Positions 25,629-34,484 of a stretch of 64,000 bases of DNA are shown in pieces. Where the stretch lies: the NCBI RefSeq assembly GCF_003609645.1, contig NZ_MCIB01000023.1, forward strand, positions 1 through 64,000, read 5' to 3'. The notes below the pieces were generated by a model, which saw only the letters and a list, made by a program, of their open reading frames with translations, was not told the DNA's origin and did no database searches. The first letter of the stretch is position 1. Every line of letters begins with the position of its first letter. This DNA is from Thermohalobacter berrensis. GTDB lineage: Bacteria > Bacillota > Clostridia > Tissierellales > Thermohalobacteraceae. A program made the translations under genes and the position numbers.

Positions 25629-26757
25629 TGAGTGGATGCTCTTTTTAATGATGATAGCTATGACATTAGTTTTTTCAACAGTATTTGGGTTTACTTTATC
25701 CCAAGGTCATAGCCCTAAAATATTAATAGTTGATAAAGATAAAACTGAATATTCCCAAATATTAATAGATGAACTAAGTAAAGATGAAATATTTGAATAT
25801 GAATTTGCAAATTATGAAGATGCAGTAAAGATGGTAGATGAAAATAAGGCATTAAGTGCAGTTATAATTGAAGATGACTTTTCTGAAAAGATTAAAAATG
25901 GTAAGAAGACCACCTTAAACATACTCAAGGTCAAAGAAAATAGGGAACTTATGATATTTGAAAATCTTTTATCTAAAACTACAGCTAAAATTGCTGGAAA
26001 TATAAATATTGCAGAAATAATAACTAATTATATTACTGAAAACGGTAGTGAAGATAAAATAGAGATTTTTAATAAAGCATATACTAGAATGAGTAAAGGT
26101 CTAAAATATAGAAGACCTCTAATGATAGAAAAAGAGATTTTCAATAGTTCTAATAATAGATATGATAATTATAAACATCTTGTAATAGGATTAATGCTAT
26201 TCTTTTCTATGTATACAATGGTTTTTGGAATAGGTGAAATTTTAAATGAAAGAAAATATAATACTTGGCAAAGACAGTTAGTTTCCCCATTGTCAAAGTT
26301 TTCAATATTGTTAGGTAACATGGTATATACTTTAATAATTGGAATGGTTCAAATAAGTATATTAATACTTTTTAGTAAATATATTTTTAGGGTAGAGTGG
26401 GGCTCAAGTATAGGAGGCATACTTTTAGTAGCATTTGGTTTTACTTTCTCTGTAACTTCATTGGGATTATTATTATCAGGTATAGTAAAAACCCATGGAC
26501 AGCTATCAGCAATAACGCCTGTAGTTTTAACAAGTACTTCCATGTTAGGTGGATGTATGTGGCCACTTGAAATAGTTAATTCAAAAATACTTTTGGCACT
26601 TGCTAATATAACACCTCAAAAATGGGCAATTGAAGGCATGGAGAGGATTGCAATGTATGGGCAAGGTTTTGAATCAGTTCTATTTCCAACATTAGTTTTA
26701 TTTATGATGGGTATTATATTTTTAGGAGTTGGCACAAAACTAGTAAAGTTTGAATAA
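25588..26757 (+). CDS. ABC-2 type permease 2
   Basis: This 389-residue permease has the same layout as the preceding one: an N-terminal helix (WMLFLMMIAMTLVFSTVFG), an extracytoplasmic domain, then helices with GEILNERKYNTWQRQLVSPL and SMLGGCMWPLEIVNS. The ATG behind AGAGAGG gives a 41-base overlap with permease 1, which points to translational coupling and a heterodimeric exporter. A strong terminator ends the operon. Confidence 0.9.
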   Translation: MLSVLMLRIMKLRNEWMLFLMMIAMTLVFSTVFGFTLSQGHSPKILIVDKDKTEYSQILIDELSKDEIFEYEFANYEDAVKMVDENKALSAVIIEDDFSEKIKNGKKTTLNILKVKENRELMIFENLLSKTTAKIAGNINIAEIITNYITENGSEDKIEIFNKAYTRMSKGLKYRRPLMIEKEIFNSSNNRYDNYKHLVIGLMLFFSMYTMVFGIGEILNERKYNTWQRQLVSPLSKFSILLGNMVYTLIIGMVQISILILFSKYIFRVEWGSSIGGILLVAFGFTFSVTSLGLLLSGIVKTHGQLSAITPVVLTSTSMLGGCMWPLEIVNSKILLALANITPQKWAIEGMERIAMYGQGFESVLFPTLVLFMMGIIFLGVGTKLVKFE

Positions 26758-26790
26758 AAAGAAACGCGAATCGGGTTCGCGTTTCTTTTT
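26756..26790 (+). terminator. Terminator of the ABC operon
   Basis: A 15-bp stem, AAAAAGAAACGCGAA paired with TTCGCGTTTCTTTTT, with a 5-base loop. It is probably used from both strands. Confidence 0.9.
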
Positions 26791-26822
26791 GATTTACTTA
26801 TTTATATTAGTTAAAATATATT

Positions 26823-28025
26823 CTACATATTTTTTTTAGTTGTTAGATCTTCTTCTAATTCTCTAATTGTGTTTTTTAGCTTCGTATTTTCTTTCGAGCA
26901 ATCATTATATAGTTTTTCATAGTCTATGACATTAACTTTAGTATTGATTAGAGGTTTAAGATAGTCTCTTACAATGGATTTCCCATAATCAGGGTTAGGA
27001 GCCCACTTACCTCCTAATTCTTCAACATATTTGATACTACCAGCCCAAGATAGGTTTTTTACAAGATAGTATCTATCATGGGGTTTTCCTATAGGATTAA
27101 CACCTATATAAGCTGCTATATGATTAAAATGGGCCCTTATACCATCTTCCATAGTTGGAAAGCTTTCATGGTCTTCTGTTCTATCTCCCTTAGGATTTTT
27201 TGTTTTTATTCCAGCAAAGTTGTTCATATCTTCAGTAACCTTTCCAGTATACTTTCCAAAATTGGTCTCTTTTGCACTTTGACAGTAAAGTACATCTGCT
27301 CTTATTCCTATAAGCTTATTATATTTTGCATAAATTTCTGCAGCATTAATAAATTTTTCTGTAGCGTTATTATTCTTGGCCCAAGCCTTCATTTGCTCTA
27401 AAGTTGCTTTGCTTTCTCCTAGTATTTCTGTCTTTTCTTCAGCTTGTCCTTCAAGACCTAAATAATTTAACAGCCCTTTAAAAATATGCTGTGCACATTT
27501 CTGTCTAAAATTATCATCTTCTAACTTTTTACGTCCTTCTGGATTAGTATAAAATTCATGTTCAATTAATACAGCTGGCATTTTGGTATGCCTAAGAACA
27601 TAAAAGTTTGCTTCTTTTATTCCTCTATTCTTAATTTCAGTTCCAATACCTAGAATCTCTTTTGCTGCTTCCATTATAGATTTAGCAATTTCGTATCTTT
27701 CTTCACTCTTCCTAAAAACATATATTTCATATCCACTTACATCAGGGTCTGAATAGGCATTTGCATGGATAGAAATGAATATTGATTTACCCTCAACACT
27801 ATTCGCTACATTACATCTATGTTGAAGGTTTGCTCTTCTTCCATATGATGTAGTTTCAGGATATGGATGAGTAGGCTCTTTCATAGTAAGAACTACTTTG
27901 CCATAAGGTTCAAGTAATGATTTTAATCTATATGCAACATCATAATTAAATTCATATTCAAAAAAACCGTTAAATCTTTTTCCAGGTGTATCCTTACCAT
28001 GACCAGGATCAATAATAAAATTCAT
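26823..28025 (-). CDS. Peptidoglycan hydrolase: N-acetylmuramoyl-L-alanine amidase plus glucosaminidase
   Basis: This 400-residue protein has two catalytic modules. Residues 1-190 are an Amidase_3 domain: FIIDPGHGKD (zinc His9), the zinc Glu in the FFEYEFN region, SIFISIHANA (zinc His) and AVLIEHEFYTN (catalytic Glu). Residues about 210-365 look like a GH73 N-acetylglucosaminidase (ADVLYCQSAKETNFGKYTG, NNFAGIKTKNPKGD, FPTMEDGIRAHFNHIAAYIG, YGKSIVRDYL). A C-terminal coiled coil follows. It has no signal peptide or cell-wall-binding repeats, which is typical of a phage-type endolysin or a protein released by lysis. It starts with ATG behind AAGGGGGG. It is transcribed alone. Confidence 0.88.
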   Translation of the reverse strand: MNFIIDPGHGKDTPGKRFNGFFEYEFNYDVAYRLKSLLEPYGKVVLTMKEPTHPYPETTSYGRRANLQHRCNVANSVEGKSIFISIHANAYSDPDVSGYEIYVFRKSEERYEIAKSIMEAAKEILGIGTEIKNRGIKEANFYVLRHTKMPAVLIEHEFYTNPEGRKKLEDDNFRQKCAQHIFKGLLNYLGLEGQAEEKTEILGESKATLEQMKAWAKNNNATEKFINAAEIYAKYNKLIGIRADVLYCQSAKETNFGKYTGKVTEDMNNFAGIKTKNPKGDRTEDHESFPTMEDGIRAHFNHIAAYIGVNPIGKPHDRYYLVKNLSWAGSIKYVEELGGKWAPNPDYGKSIVRDYLKPLINTKVNVIDYEKLYNDCSKENTKLKNTIRELEEDLTTKKNM

Positions 28026-28135
28026 ATAAGTCCCCCCTTGAAATAAATATATTTAAAAACATCCATACTAATAGAATAGTCACTGACTTTTTTTTATACT
28101 ATTAAAAAAAATAAACCCTTCCCTTAGACTAATTC

Positions 28136-28216
28136 GACATTTTTCTCAAGTTATGCAAACCGGGACGGTTCTCCTTTTCACCATTATTTTCCAAAACTGA
28201 AAAATAGAACCGTCCC
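28136..28216. repeat. GGGACGG hairpin repeat, copy R2 with left flank
   Basis: Arms GGGACGGTTCT (28162) and AGAACCGTCCC (ending 28216). The flank CGACATTTTTCTCAAGTT then ATGCAAACC to its left is the reverse complement of the right flank of copies R5-R7, so this copy is inverted relative to them. Confidence 0.9.
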
Positions 28217-28490
28217 CATTTTCCATAGTTTACATTCTTTAATATTAAGTAAAATTCAAATTATTATTAAAGTAACATTTAACAATAATTTATAAATGCT
28301 GAGTTTTATCGTAAAACATTTCTCCTTTTTATCTCTTGACTTATTTCGGAATATACAGTATACTTTTAAGGCATTAACAAAATATGGAATATACATTGTA
28401 AAAAAATCTAAAGTTTTCGTATTATGTTTTATTTCATTTTTTCTAATTTAGTATTAGAAAACCAAATTAATGATTCATATGTTGATTATA
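28217..28490. other. AT-rich intergenic region with no recognised gene
   Basis: This stretch lies between repeat R2 and the next small frame. It holds AT-rich sequence with possible -10 hexamers but no clear promoter pair, reading frame, hairpin terminator or RNA structure that I can support. Confidence 0.5.
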
Positions 28491-28527
28491 AGGGAGTACG
28501 GTAAAAATAAAACAAGATATTTCAGAA

Positions 28528-28806
28528 ATGAAAGTTAATAATTCAACTCAAATAATCCTTTCAAAGCCATTATCTTCATCAGCAAATATTAGTAAAACAA
28601 TAATAGTAGATAAAAGGAATGAGATTGATTCTACTAAGGCTAGTTTTGAAAAATGCGTAGTTATGTATGAAGAGAAAATAATTATTACATTGCAAGATAA
28701 TAGTTTATATACGAATATGTATAATTTGAATAGTGTAACATCTAAATTAGAAACAGATACTAAATACGTCACTTTTCAAGGTGTTACTATTGAATTAATT
28801 TCATAA
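28528..28806 (+). CDS. Small hypothetical protein with an uncertain start
   Basis: The frame from the first ATG encodes 92 residues, beta-rich, ending FQGVTIELIS; I do not recognise it. That ATG has no ribosome-binding site. AGGGAG lies at 28491-28496, in front of in-frame codons GTA (28501) and ATA (28507), so the real start may be a non-canonical or mutated codon 7-9 codons upstream (reading (V)KIKQDISEMKV). The gene could be expressed from an unusual start or be a pseudogene that lost its ATG or GTG. Confidence 0.5.
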   Translation: MKVNNSTQIILSKPLSSSANISKTIIVDKRNEIDSTKASFEKCVVMYEEKIIITLQDNSLYTNMYNLNSVTSKLETDTKYVTFQGVTIELIS

Positions 28807-28967
28807 ATATAAGCTTCAGTAATTTATTACCCTATTGAAGGGGTCGATACAGATGTAATGAAGATAACCCAAGTTGAAGATTACTGAGAAGGCAATAATT
28901 TAGAATATAACACAGTAATGCGTGGAGTTGAAAAAAAGACACCGACAACAAAAAAAGGGGGAATTTA

Positions 28968-29858
28968 ATGAAAAAAATAATTTTATTTATATTGATAAGT
29001 ATACTAACTTTAACTAGTTGTAATATCAATTCAAATAACAAATCAAACGAAAAAAAAATTAATCAATTAGAATTGGAGAATTTAAAATTAAAAAGCAGAA
29101 TACAAGAACTTAAAAAAGAAAATAAAAAATTAAAAGAAAGAGATAAATTATATAAAAGTCATATAAATGACGAAAGTTTTAAATGGATAAATATTAAAGA
29201 ATGGGATAAAGTAATAATTTCTAATCCAGTAACAAATCAAAAAGTAGATGTATTAGAAACTAAGTTATTCAAAATGATTGATTTGAAAGAAATTTTCTAT
29301 CCACTTACAAATTATTATATTGCAAGTGAATGGTTACCTGATGTTCAGCCATATTTTTTTGATTTCATCAAAGACAATTCTGCTTACAGGATAGAAGTAA
29401 AGGGACGTAACATAATAAAGTTTAAAGACAAATATTATACTGTTTCAAACAAGTTATATCGATTAGGAAATGCACTTCTTCCTTCTCCTGAATATATGAA
29501 AGTAGGTAATACATTAGCAAAAATGTATTATAGTGGATATATGATAGAAAAATCTTTAAATTTAAATAATAAATACGAAAAATCTTTACATTCTGATATT
29601 GGATTGATACGTACTTTCCCTCAATATATACATAAAGAGTTTTCAAAAGGCAATTTAGTTATAATTGATGCTTTACCTTCAGACAACATAAAGTTAGCAT
29701 CAACTTTAAAATTTTATTGGCATGGAGATATAGTTATTATGAATATATATAACTACAATGGAATAGAAAGTAAATATATTGAAATAACAGATGATAAGAA
29801 AAAAATAATATATGAACAAAAAAATAGAGGTAATATTCGTTTGTTTTTAGGTATGTAA
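28968..29858 (+). CDS. Hypothetical coiled-coil lipoprotein
   Basis: This 296-residue protein has a lipoprotein signal peptide (MKKIILFILISILTLTSC, Cys18), then an Asn/Ser/Lys linker and a coiled coil at about 30-65 (INQLELENLKLKSRIQELKK). A soluble domain follows that resembles stalk-hydrolase-inhibitor or copper-amine-oxidase-N-like modules only loosely; I do not assign it. The start follows AAAGGGGG. A bidirectional terminator follows. Confidence 0.75.
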   Translation: MKKIILFILISILTLTSCNINSNNKSNEKKINQLELENLKLKSRIQELKKENKKLKERDKLYKSHINDESFKWINIKEWDKVIISNPVTNQKVDVLETKLFKMIDLKEIFYPLTNYYIASEWLPDVQPYFFDFIKDNSAYRIEVKGRNIIKFKDKYYTVSNKLYRLGNALLPSPEYMKVGNTLAKMYYSGYMIEKSLNLNNKYEKSLHSDIGLIRTFPQYIHKEFSKGNLVIIDALPSDNIKLASTLKFYWHGDIVIMNIYNYNGIESKYIEITDDKKKIIYEQKNRGNIRLFLGM

Positions 29859-29862
29859 ATAT

Positions 29863-29896
29863 AAGGAATGGGTTTAAAATAAAAACCCACTCCTTA
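29863..29896. terminator. Bidirectional terminator
   Basis: AAGGAATGGGTTT and AAACCCACTCCTT pair with one mismatch. It lies between two convergent genes. Confidence 0.75.
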
Positions 29897-29909
29897 CTAT
29901 TGATTTAAT

Positions 29910-30533
29910 TTACCATCTTCCTACATGAGTAAATATATCAGCTAAATAATCCTGGTAACTTGAAGAACTATCTCTCCACTCACAGTTACTTAGATCATTC
30001 ATATCAGTTAATATAATATATCCTTTATGTGGTCCACCAACTCCACCCCTACTGGAATGGGCATAGTTAATTCTCCAAGGTTCGTATAATCCTGTATCTG
30101 GATTTTTTGCATATTCCACTTCATATATAACAGCTACATGTCCTGTAAAAAATATTAAATCATTTGGCCTAATATCTTTTATATCAGTGACTTCTGTACT
30201 ATGTTCAATCATATCCTCAACATTTGTATAATATCTAGATTCTCCTATAACATTTGAAAAATCACCACTAGTTGCATTATCTAATGTAATATATACAAAT
30301 CCAGAACAATCAACCCCACAGCCAGATGTGTTGTTATCCATAAAACTTTGTAGTTGAGAACTAGAAGTATCATCACCATTATAATTATTATCAATATAGC
30401 TTGTGATTTGTTCTACAGTATTTTTGCCACCTAAATGATACGGAACATCTAATGAAATACCGTTGTATTGATATTTTGTGTATTTTTCAATTTCAGCTAA
30501 TAATGTTTCGTTTTTATAACCAGTAAAAGCCAT
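29910..30533 (-). CDS. NlpC/P60-like cysteine peptidase without signal peptide
   Basis: This 207-residue protein carries an NlpC/P60-type catalytic set: Cys76 in GCGVDCSGFVY, His132 in FFTGHVAVIYE and a third polar residue, probably His159 in NYAHSSRGG. Family members cut gamma-D-Glu to diamino-acid bonds in peptidoglycan stem peptides. There is no signal peptide, membrane helix or SH3b targeting domain. Cytoplasmic or lysis-released action is therefore more likely, as for the leaderless amidase/glucosaminidase 2 kb away. The start follows GAAAGGAGAG. Confidence 0.8.
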   Translation of the reverse strand: MAFTGYKNETLLAEIEKYTKYQYNGISLDVPYHLGGKNTVEQITSYIDNNYNGDDTSSSQLQSFMDNNTSGCGVDCSGFVYITLDNATSGDFSNVIGESRYYTNVEDMIEHSTEVTDIKDIRPNDLIFFTGHVAVIYEVEYAKNPDTGLYEPWRINYAHSSRGGVGGPHKGYIILTDMNDLSNCEWRDSSSSYQDYLADIFTHVGRW

Positions 30534-30717
30534 AAAAATTCTCTCCTTTCACTTTTTTTAATAGGATTTCTAGTCGGCCGACTAATTTTACTTTCACTAT
30601 ATAAAAAGAGATAATGTACAAAAAAATCAACTATATCTTAAAAAATTTATAAAAAGCTTCATTTTCGGATTTTAAATTTCTTCTTATTTAATGGGGAATA
30701 AATAATAAATGCAAACC
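30534..30717. other. Intergenic region upstream of repeat R3
   Basis: AT-rich sequence containing the palindrome AGTCGGCCGACT (30572-30583), a rare GC-rich perfect inverted repeat about 40 bases upstream of the NlpC/P60 gene start, which could be an operator for it. Nothing else is recognisable. Confidence 0.4.
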
Positions 30718-30772
30718 GGGACGGTTCTCTTTTTCACCATTATTTCCTAAAACTGAAAAACAGAACCGTCCC
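30718..30772. repeat. GGGACGG hairpin repeat, copy R3
   Basis: Arms GGGACGGTTCT and AGAACCGTCCC, 55 bases in all, preceded by ATGCAAACC. Same orientation as R2 and R4. It sits at the left edge of the cassette-like array. Confidence 0.9.
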
Positions 30773-30912
30773 TAATTTTCACAGATACAAAAAAATAGAG
30801 GGATTTACAACTTATTGAAGAATACCTTAATTAAAGAAAGTATTATGATAGGTGAATGTGATCGCCAATGTATGTAATAGACATAGTTGTAAAAGGAGAT
30901 GAGGTAGAAAAA

Positions 30913-31383
30913 ATGCAAAAGAAAAGCATTATTTTATTCAATGTATCATTTGGAATACTTATTTTTCTTCCCCCAGGTTGGATAGTGATAGTCCTAGTAT
31001 TAGTACTAGAGACGTTTCTTTTAAGTAGATATTTGGAAAATAAGAAATTTTATTCACCTATTACTAAATCAGTTTTGTTAGCTAATATAATAAGTGGAGC
31101 TGCGGGCATTTTTCTTTCTAGTAAACATAATGGAGGCTGGTGGCTAGTATGTTGGTTTCCTTGGGTTAGTAGAAATGAAGTGAAGTTTGATGACATACAA
31201 AGTTTTATTATATATTTTGCAGTAGCTTTAATAGGATCTATACTTATAGAAATTTTAGTTAACTTATTACTACTGAAGAAGAAATTTGAAATCTCTAAGA
31301 TTACCAAGGGTACATTAATTGCTAATTTGTTTTCAAATGTAATCATAATTCCAATAATGTATCTTATTAGTTTTTTAATATAA
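30913..31383 (+). CDS. Hypothetical integral membrane protein (cassette unit 1)
   Basis: This 156-residue protein has four or five membrane helices (about 5-40, 60-85, 100-125, 135-156), with the aromatic loop GGWWLVCWFPWVSR between helices 2 and 3. I do not recognise the family. ATG 30913 is preferred because GAGG lies 8 bases upstream; the frame could begin at 30868. A 153-base inverted-repeat site with integron-attC-like ends begins 61 bases after the stop codon, so the gene can be viewed as the first unit of a cassette-like array. Confidence 0.65.
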   Translation: MQKKSIILFNVSFGILIFLPPGWIVIVLVLVLETFLLSRYLENKKFYSPITKSVLLANIISGAAGIFLSSKHNGGWWLVCWFPWVSRNEVKFDDIQSFIIYFAVALIGSILIEILVNLLLLKKKFEISKITKGTLIANLFSNVIIIPIMYLISFLI

Positions 31384-31444
31384 CAATATTATAGTGTTAT
31401 TGTATTGAAATGTGGCAAGGCTACGTAGCTATTTTCCCAACATC

Positions 31445-31597
31445 GTATAACAAGATGTTTGAGAAAGGGCGCCTTAGAGGTACGCTTTTGGGCTCGAATC
31501 CATTGGTACAACATCTCTTTGCTGGGAGCAAAGCTCCAACAAGGAGTATTCTTCTCGGGTCCAGTTCAGAGACGTCTTAAGCACCAGAACGTTAGGT
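31445..31597 (+). repeat. attC-like recombination site A
   Basis: The site opens with GTATAACAAGATGTTTGAG and ends with CTTAAGCACCAGAACGTTAGGT. TGTTTGAG pairs with CTTAAGCA (two G-U wobbles), and the outer boxes resemble the R'' (..TAAC) and R' (GTTAGGT, matching GTTRRRY) boxes of integron attC sites. Inside lie the hairpin GGAGCAAAGCTCC, GAGTATT and GGTCCAG, all shared with site C at 34337. The length is 153 bases, slightly above the usual attC range. Confidence 0.5.
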
Positions 31598-31625
31598 GAA
31601 ATCACGACAAATATGGAGGTGTACA

Positions 31626-32357
31626 ATGAAAAAGAAAATATTGTATGTGGGTGATAGTATAACTGAAGGTATCTCCGGTGTGAACTATGTTAAATATATA
31701 GAAAAAGAGTTTCCTAATTATCTGCACATAAATCAGGGACTAGGTGGAGATACACTTTTAGGTATTAGCAATCGACTTATGTCTCTACTTGAAAATGAAG
31801 AGTTTAATTACATTGTATTTGAAGCGGGACATAATGATATAATAATACCTTATTTTGAGAAACAAGGTTTATTATTAAAAATGACAGCAAAAAAGTTAAG
31901 ATCTAGAGGAAGTATTCCAACAGATATTAATAATTTTAAAGAGGTTCTTGAAAATAAAATGAGAGAAATAAAAAAAATAACAAATGCCGAGATAATATTA
32001 ACTACCTTAAGTTGTATTGGAGAAGTTTTAAACTCAGATTTAAATAATAAACGTGCAGTTATAAATAGGAGTATTAAAGAAGTTGCAAAAAAATATAAAT
32101 GTAAAATAGCAAATGTTGGAGATGCCTTTGATGAAAAATTAAGAAGAGTAGATAGTGGAAATTATTTACTAGGTGGATTTTATAAATTAATGCTTATTGA
32201 TCCGATATTTTCTAAAAAAAATAAATGGGCAGAAAAGATTAGTAGGCACAGAAAATTATATTTAACAATAGATGGGGTACATATAAATGGAGAAGGTGCA
32301 AAGATATATGCTAATGAAATCATTGAAACATTAAGAGGGTGTCCTGACTTCGTATAA
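31626..32357 (+). CDS. SGNH/GDSL-type hydrolase (cassette unit 2)
   Basis: This 243-residue protein has the SGNH blocks: YVGDSITEG (block I, catalytic Ser near residue 11), GLGGDT (block II Gly), FEAGHNDI (block III Asn) and IDGVHING (block V Asp and His). Enzymes of this group are esterases or lipases; there is no signal peptide, so it should act in the cytoplasm. The substrate cannot be named. The start follows GGAGGTG, 6 bases away. The stop codon lies inside the left box (GTATAAG) of the next attC-like site, a spacing seen in integron cassettes. Confidence 0.85.
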   Translation: MKKKILYVGDSITEGISGVNYVKYIEKEFPNYLHINQGLGGDTLLGISNRLMSLLENEEFNYIVFEAGHNDIIIPYFEKQGLLLKMTAKKLRSRGSIPTDINNFKEVLENKMREIKKITNAEIILTTLSCIGEVLNSDLNNKRAVINRSIKEVAKKYKCKIANVGDAFDEKLRRVDSGNYLLGGFYKLMLIDPIFSKKNKWAEKISRHRKLYLTIDGVHINGEGAKIYANEIIETLRGCPDFV

Positions 32358-32488
32358 GATGGTGTTCCATCCGCCAAAAGAGTGGGTGACCCTACGGGAC
32401 ATGCTCTCTAGCACAAAGTTTGCATAAACTTAAGTAAGTTATGCTACAGCAAACTTTGCACCAGGCCTTTGGCACGACAACGTTTGCA
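32352..32488 (+). repeat. attC-like recombination site B
   Basis: It runs from GTATAAG to GTTTGCA. GCCAAA (32373) pairs with TTTGGC (32468), and inside is a long imperfect hairpin, CAAAGTTTGC (32414-32423) against GCAAACTTTG (32449-32458), enclosing the near-palindrome ATAAACTTAAGTAAGTTAT. The terminal box is more divergent than those of sites A and C. Confidence 0.4.
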
Positions 32489-32582
32489 GACATAATTTTT
32501 ATGGAAGTATTTTTAAACTTAGGGGTAAACAAATATTATTTAGTTATTATTGAATATATTTATGATAATAAGGAGTGTGTTT

Positions 32583-33440
32583 ATGAGAACAGAAAAAGAA
32601 GTTTTATCACAGTTCAAAGAATGGGCTGAAAGAAACGAATTAATTAGAGCGGCAATATTAACTAGTTCTCGTGCTAAACCTGATGCAAATGTTGATTTTT
32701 TATCTGATTATGATATTGAATTATATGTATCAGATTTGAGTAAATTTAAAAAGAGTGATGATTGGCTAGAAGAATTTGGAGCTATTATGGTACGTTGGCC
32801 ATTTAAGCCACGTTCTACAGGTTTCAAGACTGGTTGTTGGATTACTCGACTTGTTTTATTTAAAGATGGTGTTAGAATTGATTTTCAAATTACAGATCAG
32901 CTTAAAATAGACTCAGATGCTTATGATAATGGTTATAAAGTCTTAATTGATAAGGATGAAATAACTAAAGGATTATCCAAACCAACATATTCAGAATATA
33001 TAATAAAAAAACCGAGTAAAGAAGAATATGAAGTTTTAGTAAATGAGTTTTGGTGGAATGCGTATTATGTTCCCAAATATCTTTGGAGAGATGAGTTACC
33101 ATTTGCTAAATATATGTTAGATTACACACTTAAGTATTCCTTTTTACATAAGATTATAGATTGGTATATTGGAATGAAAAATGATTGGTCAGTGGAAACA
33201 GGAGCTTTTGGGAAAAAATTTAAGAAGTATCTTAGCTCAGAAACTTGGAAAGAGTTTAAAGAAACATATGCAGGAGCAGATATAGAGGAAAATTGGAATG
33301 CATTTTTTAATACAATTACTTTTTTTAGAAAGATAGCAAAAAAAGTTGGAGAAAATTTAGGATACAAATACCCGGACCAAGTAGATAAAGAGGTTATACA
33401 ATTTTGCAAGAAAATTAAAGAAACAAAGAAGATTGATTGA
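32583..33440 (+). CDS. Aminoglycoside 6-adenylyltransferase-like protein, ANT(6)/AadK type (cassette unit 3)
   Basis: This 285-residue protein has the length and motifs of ANT(6) enzymes (AadE/AadK, about 285-300 residues): AAILTSSRAKPDANVD (nucleotidyltransferase G/S-S-R motif), LSDYDIELYV (catalytic Asp pair) and GVRIDFQITDQ (third Asp). Also typical are NEFWWNAYYVPKYLWRDELP and the C-terminal EENWNAFFNTI. Such enzymes adenylylate streptomycin. The start ATG is behind AAGGAG, 7 bases away. The gene appears intact; whether it confers resistance is not known. Cassette-like sites flank it. Confidence 0.9.
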   Translation: MRTEKEVLSQFKEWAERNELIRAAILTSSRAKPDANVDFLSDYDIELYVSDLSKFKKSDDWLEEFGAIMVRWPFKPRSTGFKTGCWITRLVLFKDGVRIDFQITDQLKIDSDAYDNGYKVLIDKDEITKGLSKPTYSEYIIKKPSKEEYEVLVNEFWWNAYYVPKYLWRDELPFAKYMLDYTLKYSFLHKIIDWYIGMKNDWSVETGAFGKKFKKYLSSETWKEFKETYAGADIEENWNAFFNTITFFRKIAKKVGENLGYKYPDQVDKEVIQFCKKIKETKKID

Positions 33441-33450
33441 TTTTAAAGAC

Positions 33451-33524
33451 ATATGTTAAATTGCAACTTTAGTTAGAAGTTGTAAGCGTTTATAGTAATG
33501 TCGCGAAGTTGCGGAACGTTATGT
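33451..33524 (+). repeat. attC-like recombination site after the ANT(6) gene
   Basis: A short region ending GGAACGTTATGTAAAAT, which shares AACGTTA-K-GT-x-AAAT with sites A and C. GCAACTT (33463-33469) pairs with AAGTTGC (33506-33512), and an inner arm, AAGTTGTAA, gives an alternative hairpin. About 74 bases, in the usual attC size range. Confidence 0.4.
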
Positions 33525-33649
33525 AAAATCGGCTAAAAGCCATAAACAGCATTAATAGACCAGAAACTTGGGTACTTCTTTAGAAATAATTGTTTACATA
33601 TAATAATATAATTAACGCTTTAAGTCATTAATTTTGAGGAGGAGTTATT

Positions 33650-34282
33650 TTGAAGGGAAAATTTTGTAAAATTTTAGTGTTAATTATAATTATATCTATT
33701 GCTGCTAATGTTGGATGTAGCAATAAAAATGAAGACAACAAAACAATCGCTTATATTTCATCAAATGAAGGTTCGGAATACGAAAATACATTTAAAGAAT
33801 TAAACCTTGGGTTATTATTTGATTTTAACTTTAAATTGTCTAGAGCAGATAAAAGTTGGGTCAATTTATGGGTGGAAGGATATAGTAACGGAAAAGCTAT
33901 TAAGCCTTTTCCTCTTATACAACTTTCTCAGGGGTTAAGTCCTGAACAATTTGAAGAAGGGAAAATAGGATTTGGAATAATAAACTCCAATAAAAACCCC
34001 TTATTTTTTTTATATTCAACAGGTGCTAGTGTAGGACCCCTTGCTATTGATAATAACTTTTTTGTTGATTCTGGCATTAGTAGCTGGGACTATGCTATTA
34101 GAAGTGAAACAGTTGGATTAGAGTATGGTGAAGAAATGGTATTGGCAGTATATAGGCAAGGAAAAGAGTCATTAAGGACAGCTTATGATTATCAAGATCC
34201 AGAATCTATTAAAAAGATTATAGATGAAGACATCACTGTGCTTTTACTTAAAATTAAAGTAACAAAGAAAAATGAATTATAA
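33650..34282 (+). CDS. Hypothetical lipoprotein (cassette unit 4)
   Basis: This 210-residue protein has a lipoprotein signal peptide (MKGKFCKILVLIIIISIAAN then VGC, Cys23). The mature domain is beta-rich with no recognised motif (FPLIQLSQGLSPEQFEEGKI; IGFGIINSNKNPLFF). The start is TTG behind GAGGAGG. The site that follows is a close relative of site A, so this gene closes the cassette-like array. Confidence 0.75.
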   Translation: MKGKFCKILVLIIIISIAANVGCSNKNEDNKTIAYISSNEGSEYENTFKELNLGLLFDFNFKLSRADKSWVNLWVEGYSNGKAIKPFPLIQLSQGLSPEQFEEGKIGFGIINSNKNPLFFLYSTGASVGPLAIDNNFFVDSGISSWDYAIRSETVGLEYGEEMVLAVYRQGKESLRTAYDYQDPESIKKIIDEDITVLLLKIKVTKKNEL

Positions 34283-34336
34283 GATTGAATATATATTAAT
34301 ACTTTATAGTTTAAAACAAAGACAAATTCGACTATC

Positions 34337-34484
34337 AGCTAACAATATGTTTCCATAAGGACGTTGCAGGACAGATGGATTTTGGGAAAGGAAGCGACAC
34401 ACCTCCTCACTAGGAGCAAAGCTCCACCCATGAGTATTCCGATGAGGTCCAGCTCGAAGGCGTGGCAAACAAGGAAAGTTATGT
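34337..34484 (+). repeat. attC-like recombination site C
   Basis: It runs from AGCTAACAATATGTTTCC to GGCAAACAAGGAAAGTTATG then T. TGTTT near the left end pairs with AAACA near the right. It shares GGAGCAAAGCTCCA (34413-34426), GAGTATT and GGTCCAG with site A in the same order and spacing. The apparent short frames across it on the minus strand have no support as genes. Confidence 0.5.

Noticed and set aside
32468-32488. TTTGGCACGACAACGTTTGCA looked like a sigma-54 promoter
   Set aside because: GG and GC are 13 bases apart instead of 10, and the sequence is better explained as the right arm of an attC-like site.
32441-32629. Plus-strand 62-codon frame before the ANT(6) gene
   Set aside because: It overlaps site B and the start of the ANT(6) gene in another frame and has no ribosome-binding site.
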